Source of the DNA: Methylopila jiangsuensis
GTDB taxonomy: Bacteria > Pseudomonadota > Alphaproteobacteria > Rhizobiales > Methylopilaceae
Direction: 5' to 3'
NCBI RefSeq assembly: GCF_027922305.1
Contig: NZ_BSFK01000007.1
Coordinates: 62,001-126,000, forward strand
DNA length: 64,000 nt
In this document: positions 29,879 through 38,224 of the stretch, in pieces
Numbering within the stretch: the first letter of the stretch is position 1
Layout: each line of letters opens with the position of its first letter
Program-made: the position numbers and the translations under genes
Notes under the pieces: generated by a model
Seen by the model: the letters and a program-made list of their open reading frames with translations, nothing else
Told to the model about the DNA's origin: nothing
Databases searched by the model: none

Positions 29879-30553
29879 ATGAGATACGTTCTGATCGCGC
29901 TGCTCAGCCTCAACGCCGGCTATGTGGACGCCACCGGCTTCCTGGCCCTGCACGGCCTGTTCCCGACCCATGTGACGGGCAACTTCGTCACGCTCGGCGC
30001 GGCGCTGGCGCTGGGCGCCTCCGGCATTCTGGCCAAGGTGCTGGCGCTGCCGCTGTTCTGCGCGGTGGTGCTGGCGTCCCGGCTCGCCGGCGGCGGGCTC
30101 GACCGCATGGGATGGCCGGGCCTGCGCATCATGTTCGCGCTTGAGGCGGCGCTGCTCAGCGTGGCCGCGGGGCTGGCGCTGCGGCTCGGACCGTTTCCGG
30201 ACGGCGACGCCCCGACCGCGCTCGCGGTCGGCGGGGCGATGGTCTCCGCCATGGCGATCCAGAACGCGGTGCACCGGGTGCGCCTCGCCCACCTGCCGCC
30301 CTCCACCATCATGACCGGCACCACCACGCAGGTCATGGTCGATCTCGCCGACTTCCTCCGGCCCGCCGCGCCGGAGGTGCGCGCTGCCGCGCGCCGGCGT
30401 CTCGGCCCCATGTCGGCGGCGCTGGCCTTCTTCGCGCTCGGCTGCGGCGCGGCCGCCTTCGCCCATGTGCTGGACGAGAAGCTGAGCTTCCTTGTCCCTC
30501 CCATCCTCGCGTTAGCGACCCTGATCGCCGGCTGGCGCCACAAGGCGCCGTGA
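29879..30553 (+). CDS. YoaK family membrane protein (DUF1275)
   Basis: A 224-aa, roughly six-helix membrane protein. LLSLNAGYVDATGFLALHGL, FPTHVTGNFVTLGAAL and AMAIQNAVHRVRLAHLPPST with IMTGTTTQVMVDLADFL are the conserved DUF1275 blocks. Function unknown; the family is widespread and stress-associated in some species. It lies 51 bp after the metallo-hydrolase stop, so co-expression is possible. It marks the left boundary of the low-GC nuclease island. Confidence 0.88.
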   Translation: MRYVLIALLSLNAGYVDATGFLALHGLFPTHVTGNFVTLGAALALGASGILAKVLALPLFCAVVLASRLAGGGLDRMGWPGLRIMFALEAALLSVAAGLALRLGPFPDGDAPTALAVGGAMVSAMAIQNAVHRVRLAHLPPSTIMTGTTTQVMVDLADFLRPAAPEVRAAARRRLGPMSAALAFFALGCGAAAFAHVLDEKLSFLVPPILALATLIAGWRHKAP

Positions 30554-30583
30554 TCTTGGAAGGCTGTCCGTAAGGCTTGCTTT

Positions 30584-30614
30584 CCGTCATGCCCGCCATC
30601 GGCGGGCATCCACG
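30584..30614 (+). repeat. Dispersed intergenic palindrome, copy 2 (left border of the island)
   Basis: Asymmetric version of the element: the left arm begins CCGTCATGCCCGCC and the right arm ends GGCGGGCATCCACG, with a 9-bp perfect core stem. An oppositely oriented copy at 33709-33741 lies at the other end of the low-GC island. Confidence 0.75.
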
Positions 30615-30770
30615 ATTTCCTGCGTCGGGACGCCCTGAAACGCTCATGTGGTAACCGGTATCAGAACTGGCCGAGCGGCGATTGGGGCTCCGCTGTCAGG
30701 TCGGCTCGGCGCCAAGAGCGGACATCAACCAGCAGCCCAAAGCTAACCTTCAAAGCTTGATGCCTCAACC

Positions 30771-30793
30771 CTGACTGGTAGGCTGCCAGTCAG
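30771..30793 (+). promoter_or_regulatory. Inverted repeat overlapping the ribosome site of the ParB-like gene
   Basis: Eight-base arms CTGACTGG and CCAGTCAG separated by 7 bases end 8 bases before the ATG at 30802. The right arm runs into the AGAGGA ribosome site. It could be a protein operator for autoregulation or an RNA hairpin limiting translation. Inference only. Confidence 0.5.
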
Positions 30794-30801
30794 AGGAAGC
30801 C

Positions 30802-32106
30802 ATGGCTATAAAAAAACTCGCATTGAGTGCGCTGGTTGTGAACCGCGCAAATGACCGTCACGGGGAGCTTGAGAACGAGACAGCCGCGATTGCATGGCTC
30901 TTTAAAGCGCGTGAAACGCACATGCGAAGTCTGACAAAGGACATCGTGGAGCAGGGCGAAATATACGAGTATCCTCTCGTTTCTCCTGATAAGTCAAAAT
31001 TCATCGTATTCGACGGCAACCGCCGTGTGACGTGTCTCAAGCTTCTCGACGATCCGCGCCGAGCGCCGACTACAGAGCTCCAAGCATTTTTCCGGGACCA
31101 GAAGGCGCTTTGGAAAGGCGCATTCCCTACAGAGATCCAGTGCCAGGTCGAAGCTGACCGTGACCGGATCGACGAAATCCTCTTCCGTCGCCACACCGGC
31201 TCGCAATCCGGCGTCGGTCAGAGCACCTGGGACGACCGGATGAAAGCAAACTTCGTCACGCGCACAGGCAAGGGTGGCGGGCCGCAAATTGCAGACGAGA
31301 TCGAAAAGCGGCTGTCAGAGGCGAGCCTCCTGCCCACTCGTCGGAAGATCCCCCGCTCGACGCTGAACCGCCTGTTGTCGTCTGAACCTTTCCGACATCG
31401 CGTTGGCGTCAGTATGAAGGGCGGCCGGTTTCAATTCATACAAGACGAGGCCAAATCGCTCACCGCTCTGGCCCGTATCGCAAAAGACATGGCCGAACGC
31501 GATCTCGTCCTCGGCGATATTTGGGACATCGACGGCAAGCAGGGCTACCTCGACAAGCTTGAACTCGAGGGCGTCCTTCCCAAAAAAACAGTCACGGTGA
31601 CGACAGCTGAGCCCACGAAGTCGGCTGAAAAGCCCGCAAAGGTGAAGCCAAGCGCCAAGGCGACGCCGACCCTCCGCACGACGCTTATTCCGCAGAAAGA
31701 TTTCGATCTTAGTTGGCCGGGACGGCTTCAACGCCATCACCGCATCTGGGAAGAATTACAGTTTCACCTCGATTTGCGAACCCATCCCAATGCGATCTCG
31801 GTTCTCATGCGCGTGCTCATCGAACTCGCGTTGGAGAATTACATCAAAGAAGCGAAGGTCACAGCCCACGAGAACGACAAGCTCGCGACCCGGCTGGAGA
31901 AGGCAGGCCTGCACCTTCAGGCGGCTGGAAGGATTGACGCAAAGAAAATCGAGGTGTTGAAGAAGTTCAAGCAAGGCGAAAAGCTTGTGTCTGCTGACAC
32001 GTTGAACAAGTATGTTCACTCAACGAATTTCGCGCCTTCGCCTGAGCATCTGATGTCTATCTGGGATAGCTTGGCCGACGTGATCGTCGAGATGTTGAAG
32101 GTCTAG
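30802..32106 (+). CDS. ParB/Srx-like N-terminal domain protein of the low-GC island
   Basis: A 434-aa protein not assigned to a characterised family. Residues 1-130 look like a ParB/sulfiredoxin-type domain: a loop FIVFDGNRRVTCLKLL (DGNRR at 71-75) occupies the position of the catalytic/nucleotide motif, then HTGSQSGVGQSTWDDRMKA. Residues 265-300 form a Lys/Pro/Ala-rich linker. The C-terminal helical domain ends in NKYVHSTNFAPSPEHLMSIW, a motif type I associate with C-termini of defence-related proteins. Codon use is markedly AT-richer than in flanking genes. Its stop shares the four bases CTAG with the convergent GIY-YIG gene. Nucleic-acid sensing or cleavage is plausible but unproven. Confidence 0.7.
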   Translation: MAIKKLALSALVVNRANDRHGELENETAAIAWLFKARETHMRSLTKDIVEQGEIYEYPLVSPDKSKFIVFDGNRRVTCLKLLDDPRRAPTTELQAFFRDQKALWKGAFPTEIQCQVEADRDRIDEILFRRHTGSQSGVGQSTWDDRMKANFVTRTGKGGGPQIADEIEKRLSEASLLPTRRKIPRSTLNRLLSSEPFRHRVGVSMKGGRFQFIQDEAKSLTALARIAKDMAERDLVLGDIWDIDGKQGYLDKLELEGVLPKKTVTVTTAEPTKSAEKPAKVKPSAKATPTLRTTLIPQKDFDLSWPGRLQRHHRIWEELQFHLDLRTHPNAISVLMRVLIELALENYIKEAKVTAHENDKLATRLEKAGLHLQAAGRIDAKKIEVLKKFKQGEKLVSADTLNKYVHSTNFAPSPEHLMSIWDSLADVIVEMLKV

Positions 32107-32597
32107 TCAATCTTCTTCTGAACGTCGGATTCCTGTCTCTGATACTTCGGCAGCGTCAGCTTCTGGTTGTCCATCTCGATCTGGAATTCGAGCATGCCGT
32201 CATGGCACCAATAGATGAAATTGACGGAGTTCATGTCAGGATCTTCGTCGCTGAAGGCAGTAAAATTATTGACGAACCACTCGCGCATGTCGTCTTCGCC
32301 TATGAAATTGAACCACTCACCCGCGTACCAGAAGCGGGAGAGGCCTGTGTGTAGTAACCGCTCGGTTTGTGACATTCCCCAGAACGGTTTGAAGCCAATG
32401 AGCTTCATATCGGGCAGCCACGTCTTCGCGGCTTTGCGACGCTCCTTCGTTGATCGGGTTTTCCCGATTTTGAAGCGCCCGTTGTCTTCGATCACATACA
32501 GATAACCGGGATCAACGCGCCGAACCTGCCAGACAGGCATGACGGTGCCGACGTTGCCGAAGTCATTCGATCTGCCCCGATGAGAACCCTCAGTCAT
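32103..32597 (-). CDS. GIY-YIG-type nuclease (T5orf172/Mug113-like)
   Basis: A 164-aa protein with the compact GIY-YIG layout: GYLYVIEDNGRFKIGKTRST (GIY-like strand at 31-36, KIGKT at 43-47), Arg residues of KERRKAA, SQTERLLHTGLS with a conserved Glu, and RFWYAGEWFNFI with the acidic residue expected late in T5orf172-type domains. The ATG at 32597 is one base after the HNH gene stop, with GAAGG about 8 bases upstream; the frame opens further to 32639 inside the HNH gene. It belongs to a two-gene minus-strand operon with the HNH gene. Base composition is AT-richer than native genes. Confidence 0.75.
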   Translation of the reverse strand: MTEGSHRGRSNDFGNVGTVMPVWQVRRVDPGYLYVIEDNGRFKIGKTRSTKERRKAAKTWLPDMKLIGFKPFWGMSQTERLLHTGLSRFWYAGEWFNFIGEDDMREWFVNNFTAFSDEDPDMNSVNFIYWCHDGMLEFQIEMDNQKLTLPKYQRQESDVQKKID

Positions 32598-32598
32598 T

Positions 32599-33498
32599 TC
32601 ATAGGCCTTCGATGCCCTGAGCCAGATCGAAATCGACACCAGCCTTCAAGGAAGGCTGCCCTATCAGTCGCGTCGCGTCCACATCCACTTCAAGCGTTAA
32701 CCCTAGTCGCTCAATCAGCGGGCTAAGCCCCGGGTGCTCCTTAAGCCATTCCACATAGCCTTTAATTGAGGGACCGCCGAGGTTCAGCGCGAATTCATAA
32801 CCATAGAAGATCAAGACGATGTAACGCTCACGTCGCCGGGTCAACAGCAGATCGATGATATAGCCCGCCTGAACCCAGTCTCCCGAGTCCGGGTGAGTCA
32901 TTAGGGTCTCTTCTGGATAGACTTGACGCATATGGAAGGGCCAATGATCGGCGTTGTCGCCGACGCGGACCCATCGGCGGATGCCGTCCCAGTGGGGATC
33001 ATCGATCAGGCGCTCGACATCAGCCGGTACCGCCGACAACCGCAAGGCGAGCACTTCCAGCGCGATCTTTGCCAAGAGCCGGGACATTTCGCGCTCTGGT
33101 GGTCGCATCTCGCGCGGGAACAGGATCGGAGTAAGGCTATGCTCGCTGGCGCCTCGGAGATGGGCCTGAATGGCCGCGGCGTCGCCGCTCCGTTCGAGTT
33201 GCAGCTCTGGCCCGCTCTGGCCGATCCGGAAGTTCACTCCGATGTCGAGCCCCGGGATGAAGCCGTACAGGCTGGGGTGCCGGCCTCTCTTGTTGGGGAT
33301 GCGATACCAAGCCCGGAGGTTCCGGAATGACTCGTGGGCGAGAAGCGGCTGTTCGATTTTGCGTGCGATGTAGTTGTTGCACGGGTCACAAATCATGCCT
33401 CTCGGCAGGACGATCCGGTTGTTACCTAAAGACTGTGGAATGACATGCTCCACACTCGTCGCCGTGTTTGACGGGACCTTGCAGAATAGGCAACGCAT
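32599..33498 (-). CDS. HNH endonuclease-domain protein
   Basis: A 299-aa protein whose first 50 residues form a zinc-stabilised HNH motif: MRCLFCKVPS (CxxC), SVEHVIPQSLG (Glu-His of the first strand), and GMICDPCNNYIARKIE (second CxxC with Asn). The remaining 250 residues have no domain I recognise; they contain a hydrophobic YIVLIFYGYEFALNLGG segment and may specify targets. The ATG at 33498 has AGGGG 8 bases upstream; a GTG at 33528 is an alternative. It is the first gene of the HNH to GIY-YIG operon, converging on the ParB-like gene. Composition is AT-richer than the surrounding chromosome. Confidence 0.75.
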   Translation of the reverse strand: MRCLFCKVPSNTATSVEHVIPQSLGNNRIVLPRGMICDPCNNYIARKIEQPLLAHESFRNLRAWYRIPNKRGRHPSLYGFIPGLDIGVNFRIGQSGPELQLERSGDAAAIQAHLRGASEHSLTPILFPREMRPPEREMSRLLAKIALEVLALRLSAVPADVERLIDDPHWDGIRRWVRVGDNADHWPFHMRQVYPEETLMTHPDSGDWVQAGYIIDLLLTRRRERYIVLIFYGYEFALNLGGPSIKGYVEWLKEHPGLSPLIERLGLTLEVDVDATRLIGQPSLKAGVDFDLAQGIEGL

Positions 33499-33590
33499 CG
33501 CCTCAGCCCCTATAACGTGGAAGTCCACAGCGGATCGGGGATCGGAGCGATCTCCGGGTTCGCGACCCTGGTCCGGCTCAAGGCCCCGTC

Positions 33591-33620
33591 AGTATAGATT
33601 CCGTCGAACCCTTTCGATAA
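33591..33620 (-). promoter_or_regulatory. Possible promoter of the HNH/GIY-YIG operon
   Basis: On the minus strand a TATACT hexamer (33591-33596) is preceded 18 bases upstream by TTATCG. This would place the transcript start about 85 bases before the HNH ATG. The -35 match is poor, so this is tentative. The rest of 33499-33766 holds no gene. Confidence 0.3.
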
Positions 33621-33708
33621 CAGTCTAGCTGAATGGAGCGCACAGCGGACCTTTCTAGCTGCCGCTATGGGCAGGAGCGGCGGTGGGGTGGTCCAGACAA
33701 TCTCAAGT

Positions 33709-33741
33709 CGTGGATGCCCGAGACAGGCTCCGGCATGACGG
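33709..33741 (-). repeat. Dispersed intergenic palindrome, copy 3 (right border of the island)
   Basis: Starts CGTGGATGCCCG and ends CGGCATGACGG, the reverse orientation of copy 2 at 30584-30614. Together they flank the three nuclease-type genes. It ends 25 bp from the flhA stop. Confidence 0.7.
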
Positions 33742-33766
33742 CGATCTTGGCTCCCCGCAGCGTCGC

Positions 33767-35935
33767 TCAGATGCTCGCCACCGTCTTCAGCCGGGCGCGG
33801 GGGTGGATTTCGTTCTGCGACATCACCGGCGTCTGGTTGCGGAAGCGCTCGACGATGGAGCGCACGAACGGCCGCGAGGCGGCGGAGGTGAGCAGCACCG
33901 GCGTCTCGCCCTGGCGGGCCGCCTCCTCGAAGCGGTCGCGCACCAGGCCGATGAAGTCGTGCAGCTTGGAGGGCGCCATGGCGAGCGAGCGGTCGTCGCC
34001 GGAGCCCACGATCGATTCGGCGAAGGTCTGCTCCCATTGCGGGGACAGGGTGACGAGCGGCACGTAGCCGCCGGGCGCCTGGTGCTGGGCGCAGAGCTGG
34101 CGCGACAGCCGGGCGCGCACATGCTCCACGATCTGGGCCGGCGAGCGGGTGAAGGAGGTCGCCTCCGCGATCCCTTCGAGAATCGTGCCGAGGTCGCGGA
34201 TCGACACCCGCTCCGCCAGCAGGAGCTGCAGCACCCGCTGGATGCCGGTGGTGGAGATCTGGCCGGGCACGATGTCCTCCACCAGCTTCTGCTGCTCCTT
34301 GGGTAGCTCCTTCAGCAGCTTGGAGACCTCGGCGTAGGACAGCAGGTCCGGCATGTTGGCCTTGACGATCTCGTTGAGATGCGTCGAGAGCACCGTGGTC
34401 GCGTCCACCACGGTGTAGCCGAGGATGTTGGCTTCCTCCCGCAGCGAGGCGTCGACCCATGTGGCGGGAAGGCCGAAGGTGGGCTCGGTGGTGTGGACGC
34501 CGGGCAGCGACACCTGCGCGCCGGTGGGGTCCATGGTCATGAACTGGTTCGGGTAGACCGCGCCGCCGCCGGCCTCCACCTCCTTCACCTTGACCACATA
34601 GGCGTTGGGGGCGAGCTGCAGGTTGTCGAGCAGGCGCACCTGCGGCATCACGAAGCCCGCCTCCGCCGCGATGGAGCGGCGCAGCGCCTTGATCTGTTCG
34701 GTGAGCTTGTCCGGGCCGGAGCTCGCGTCCACCAGCGGCAGCAGCGCGTAGCCGAGCTCGATCTTGACGTCGTCCATCTTGAGCGCGTCGGACGGCTGCT
34801 CCTCCGCCGCGGGCGCCGCGCCCGCCGCTCCCGGCCCGGCGTTCGCGCCGACGATCGCCGCCACCCGCGCGGCCTCCTCCGCGGCGCGCGTCTTGGAGGC
34901 GCGGTAGGCGAGCCAGCCCGCGCCGGCCGCAAGCCCCATGAACGGGATGAAGGGGATGCCCGGCAGCATGGCCATGATCGCCATCACCGCGGCTGCGAGG
35001 CCGAGCGCCTTGGGGTAGCCGGAGAGCTGGCGCACCAGCGCCCGGTCGGCGGAGCCCGAGACGCCCGCCTTCGACACCAGCAGGCCGGCGGCGGTGGAGA
35101 CGATCAGCGCCGGGATCTGGCTGACGAGGCCGTCGCCGATGGAGAGCAGGGTGTAGGAACGGGCGGCTTCGGCGAAGCCTAGGCCGTTCTGGGCGATGCC
35201 CACGATCATGCCGCCGATGATGGTGATGAACAGGATCAGCAGGCCGGCGATGGCGTCGCCGCGCACGAATTTCGAGGCGCCGTCCATGGCGCCGAAGAAG
35301 GTCGATTCGTCCTCCAGCTCCTTGCGGCGGGTCTTGGCGGTGGCCTCGTCGATCAGGCCGGCGGAGAGGTCGGCGTCGATCGCCATCTGCTTGCCGGGCA
35401 TGGCGTCGAGGGTGAAGCGGGCGGCGACCTCGGCGATGCGGCCCGAACCCTTGGTGATGACGACGAAGTTCACGATGATCAGGATCGCGAACACGATCAC
35501 GCCGATCACGAAATTGCCGCCCATGACGAAGGAGCCGAAGGCCTCGATCACATGGCCGGCGGCGTCGGTGCCCTCATGGCCGTGGCCGAGGATCAGGCGC
35601 GTGGAGGCGAGGTTGAGCGCCAGCCGCAGCATGGTCGCCACCAGCAGCACGGTGGGGAAGGCCGAGAACTCCAGCGGCTTCTCGATGAACAGCGCCGTCA
35701 TCAGGATCAGGACGGAGAGCGTGATCGAGATCGCCAGCAGCAGGTCCAGCAGCAGCGGCGGCAGCGGCACGATGAGCACGCACAGGATGACCAGCACCCC
35801 GAGCGCGAGGCCGAGATCGCCCTTGCGCAGCACGTCCAGCGCCTTGGCGAAGCCGGCCTGGCCCGCGAAGCCGCCCCCCGGGGCCCGCGCCGCGGCGGGC
35901 GCCGGCGCCTGACCCGTAACCGTGACGTCCGACAT
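33767..35935 (-). CDS. flhA: Flagellar type III export protein FlhA
   Basis: Export-gate component of the flagellar type III secretion system. The 722-aa product has eight hydrophobic helices in residues 35-330 and a large cytosolic domain. The FHIPEP-type blocks are clear: VATMLRLALNLASTRLIL, FVVITKGSGRIAEVAARF, TLDAMPGKQMAIDADLSAG and the charged loop ARFTLDAMPGKQ with RRKELEDESTFFGAMDGASK. No other flagellar gene is in the window, so flhA is isolated from the main cluster here. It is divergent from a chemoreceptor gene, with 166 bp between them containing two GTTAAC/TTAAC sites. Confidence 0.97.
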   Translation of the reverse strand: MSDVTVTGQAPAPAAARAPGGGFAGQAGFAKALDVLRKGDLGLALGVLVILCVLIVPLPPLLLDLLLAISITLSVLILMTALFIEKPLEFSAFPTVLLVATMLRLALNLASTRLILGHGHEGTDAAGHVIEAFGSFVMGGNFVIGVIVFAILIIVNFVVITKGSGRIAEVAARFTLDAMPGKQMAIDADLSAGLIDEATAKTRRKELEDESTFFGAMDGASKFVRGDAIAGLLILFITIIGGMIVGIAQNGLGFAEAARSYTLLSIGDGLVSQIPALIVSTAAGLLVSKAGVSGSADRALVRQLSGYPKALGLAAAVMAIMAMLPGIPFIPFMGLAAGAGWLAYRASKTRAAEEAARVAAIVGANAGPGAAGAAPAAEEQPSDALKMDDVKIELGYALLPLVDASSGPDKLTEQIKALRRSIAAEAGFVMPQVRLLDNLQLAPNAYVVKVKEVEAGGGAVYPNQFMTMDPTGAQVSLPGVHTTEPTFGLPATWVDASLREEANILGYTVVDATTVLSTHLNEIVKANMPDLLSYAEVSKLLKELPKEQQKLVEDIVPGQISTTGIQRVLQLLLAERVSIRDLGTILEGIAEATSFTRSPAQIVEHVRARLSRQLCAQHQAPGGYVPLVTLSPQWEQTFAESIVGSGDDRSLAMAPSKLHDFIGLVRDRFEEAARQGETPVLLTSAASRPFVRSIVERFRNQTPVMSQNEIHPRARLKTVASI

Positions 35936-36101
35936 CCCCCGCCCTTTCGCATCGTGCGACGCTGGGCAGAAATTGCCGGCTGCATGGTTTCCGAAAGGTT
36001 AACGGCTTTGCGAAAGGTAGCGCGAACGCTTTGGGAAAGGCGGCCCTTAACCCGATCCTCGTACGTCATGGATATGTGATTTACATCGGGAGAGATGGCC
36101 C

Positions 36102-37466
36102 ATGCCGTCCACAATCCAGGCGCCCGCGACCGGCGCCGGAAGCGACGACGCCCAGTCGCGCCTCGCCTTTCTGCAGATCGACGCCGCGACCCGCTCCGAC
36201 CTGCGGGAGGCGTGGGCGATCGCCAAGCCGGCGCTCGGCGACATTCTCGACGGGTTCTACGCCCATCTGGTCAAGCAGCCGCAGCTGGCGGGCCGGGTGA
36301 AGGGCAACGAACCGCGCCTGAAATCGGCGCAAGGGGTGCACTGGGAGCGGCTGTTCTCCGGCGCCTTCGATGAGGCCTATTTCGACAGCGTGCGCCGCAT
36401 CGGCATGGCCCATGTGAAGATCGGGCTGGAGCCGCGGTGGTACATCGGCGGCTACGCCTTCGTGCAGGACCGGCTGCTGGAGATCTTCGGCCGGGAGAAG
36501 CGGTTCTCCGGCCCGGCCGCCATGCGCTACGCCCGCGCCGCCTCCAAGGCCGTCATGCTCGACATGGAGCTCGCGATCTCGGTCTATCAGGACAAGATCA
36601 TGGGCGACCTCGCCACCAAGAACGCGGCGATCGAAAGCGCCATCAACGCTTTCGACCATGTGGTGGCGGAGGCGCTGGGCGGGGTCGCCGCGGCGTCGGA
36701 CCGGCTGGGCGGCACCGCCTCCACCTTGGAGGCGGCGGCGCTCGCCACCAACGACCGTTCGGCGGTGGTGGCGAGCGCCGCCAGCGACACCGCGGCCATC
36801 GTGCGCGGCTCGGCCGCGGCCACCGAAGAGCTCGCGGCCTCGATTCGCCAGATCGGCGAGCAGGCCCGCCGCTCGCTGGAGAAGTCCGAGCAGGCCGCGC
36901 AGGAAGCCACCCGCACCAACGGCGCCATGACCGAGCTCGCCGACACCGCGAACCGCATCGGCTCCGTGGTCGGGCTGATCTCCGCCATCGCCGGACAGAC
37001 CAACCTGCTGGCCCTGAACGCCACCATCGAGGCGGCGCGGGCGGGCGACGCCGGGCGCGGCTTCGCGGTCGTCGCCTCGGAGGTGAAGGAGCTCGCGCGG
37101 CAGACCGCGGAGGCCACCGACAGCATCGCGAGCCAGATCGCGGCGATCCAGGCCTCCACCCAGGCCTCCGCCGGCGACATCGCCCGCGTGCTGGACAGCA
37201 TCGCCGAGGTGGCGGACATCGCGGGCGGCATCTCGCTCGCCGTGGAGCAGCAGGAGGCCGCCACCCGCGAGATCGCCGAGAACGCCCAGGGCGCGGCGCG
37301 CAACACCGGCGAGGTGAACGATTCCATCGTCGTGGTGCAGGACTCCAACGGCCAGACCCATGCGGCGGCGATCGAGGTCCACACGCTGTCCGGCGACATC
37401 CGCCGCCAGGTGGACGGCATCCAGAGCATGGTGCAGGACTTCTTCGCGAAGGTGCGCGCGGCGTAA
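36102..37466 (+). CDS. Globin-coupled methyl-accepting chemotaxis protein (HemAT-like)
   Basis: A soluble aerotaxis transducer of 454 aa. Residues 20-170 are a protoglobin/sensor-globin domain; the proximal heme His is H104 in [19 protein letters not shown], and [15 protein letters not shown] precedes it. Residues 185-450 form the helical MCP signalling region with the highly conserved hairpin tip [20 protein letters not shown] (301-320) and [19 protein letters not shown]. No transmembrane segment exists, so it should work from the cytoplasm by binding oxygen at heme. GGGAGAG stands before the ATG. It is divergent from flhA, fitting motility control. Confidence 0.93.
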   Translation: MPSTIQAPATGAGSDDAQSRLAFLQIDAATRSDLREAWAIAKPALGDILDGFYAHLVKQPQLAGRVKGNEPRLKSAQGVHWERLFSGAFDEAYFDSVRRIGMAHVKIGLEPRWYIGGYAFVQDRLLEIFGREKRFSGPAAMRYARAASKAVMLDMELAISVYQDKIMGDLATKNAAIESAINAFDHVVAEALGGVAAASDRLGGTASTLEAAALATNDRSAVVASAASDTAAIVRGSAAATEELAASIRQIGEQARRSLEKSEQAAQEATRTNGAMTELADTANRIGSVVGLISAIAGQTNLLALNATIEAARAGDAGRGFAVVASEVKELARQTAEATDSIASQIAAIQASTQASAGDIARVLDSIAEVADIAGGISLAVEQQEAATREIAENAQGAARNTGEVNDSIVVVQDSNGQTHAAAIEVHTLSGDIRRQVDGIQSMVQDFFAKVRAA

Positions 37467-37483
37467 AAATTTATACGGGTAAA

Positions 37484-37512
37484 TTGACTCCATAAAATAA
37501 TCCGGGTAATTC
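37484..37512 (+). promoter_or_regulatory. AT-rich promoter-like segment before the DUF2239 gene
   Basis: TTGACT (37484-37489) is followed after 17 bases by TAATTC (37507-37512); the -10 match is weak. A near-repeat CGGGTAA(A)TT occurs at about 37476 and 37503, which may be a paired operator. Confidence 0.3.
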
Positions 37513-37538
37513 GTCGCGCAGGCACAGGAGCATGTGGG

Positions 37539-38132
37539 ATGGATGAGCGAGAGACCGGCGCCTGCACGGCGTTTCTGAACGGGAATCGGCTGGCCTCGGG
37601 GACGCCGGAGGATGTGTCGGTCGCGTGCCGCGCCGCGCTGGCGGCCGCGCCCCACGCGGAGATCCGGGTGTTCGACGACGCCACGGCGCGACCGGTCGAT
37701 TTCGACCTGCGCGGATCGACGGAGGAGGTCCGGGCGCGGCACGCCGCCCCGCCCCGGCGGCCCGGCAGACCGAAGCTCGGCGTCGTGGCGCGGGAGGTGA
37801 CGCTGTTGCCGCGCCATTGGGAATGGCTCGGCGCCCAGCGGGGTGGGGCGTCCGTCGCCTTGCGCCGCCTGATCGACGAGGCGCGGGCGGAGAGCGCGGC
37901 GGCGGACCGGACGCGGGCCGCGCAGGAGGCCGCGTTTCGGTTTCTGCAGGCCATGGCCGGAGACCGGCCGCATTTCGAGGAGGCCATCCGGGCGCTGTTC
38001 GCGAGCGACGCCGGGCGTTTCGCCGCGCAGATGGCGGGCTGGCCCGAGGATATCACGGCCTATGCGCGTAAGCTGGCCTCTCCGGCCCTGACGCCTGCGG
38101 CCGCGCCAGCCTCCCGCGATCCGGCGATGTGA
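37539..38132 (+). CDS. DUF2239 family protein
   Basis: A 197-aa soluble protein. The N-terminus (TAFLNGNRLASGTPEDVSVA) and the central block RRPGRPKLGVVAREVTLLPR with HWEWLGAQRGGASVALRRL define DUF2239. The central block resembles an RHH/HTH-type surface (GRPKLGVVAREVTL), so a DNA-binding role has been suspected for such proteins, but nothing is established. The start follows CAGGAG by a short spacer. It has its own AT-rich upstream region. Confidence 0.88.
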   Translation: MDERETGACTAFLNGNRLASGTPEDVSVACRAALAAAPHAEIRVFDDATARPVDFDLRGSTEEVRARHAAPPRRPGRPKLGVVAREVTLLPRHWEWLGAQRGGASVALRRLIDEARAESAAADRTRAAQEAAFRFLQAMAGDRPHFEEAIRALFASDAGRFAAQMAGWPEDITAYARKLASPALTPAAAPASRDPAM

Positions 38133-38224
38133 CGGCGTCTGTCCGCCTGTGATCGGGCGGCGGATTTGAGCCGGCGCCCGATCATGCTAGGGAGCGCCGG
38201 TCTGAACGTCGGAGCGTCCCCGCC

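Noticed and set aside
32103-33498. HNH and GIY-YIG genes as homing endonucleases of an intron or intein
   Set aside because: They are not inside another gene and no split gene or self-splicing signature flanks them.
35936-36101. CtrA box between flhA and the chemoreceptor
   Set aside because: GTTAAC and TTAAC half-sites occur, but no pair has the required 7-base spacing.
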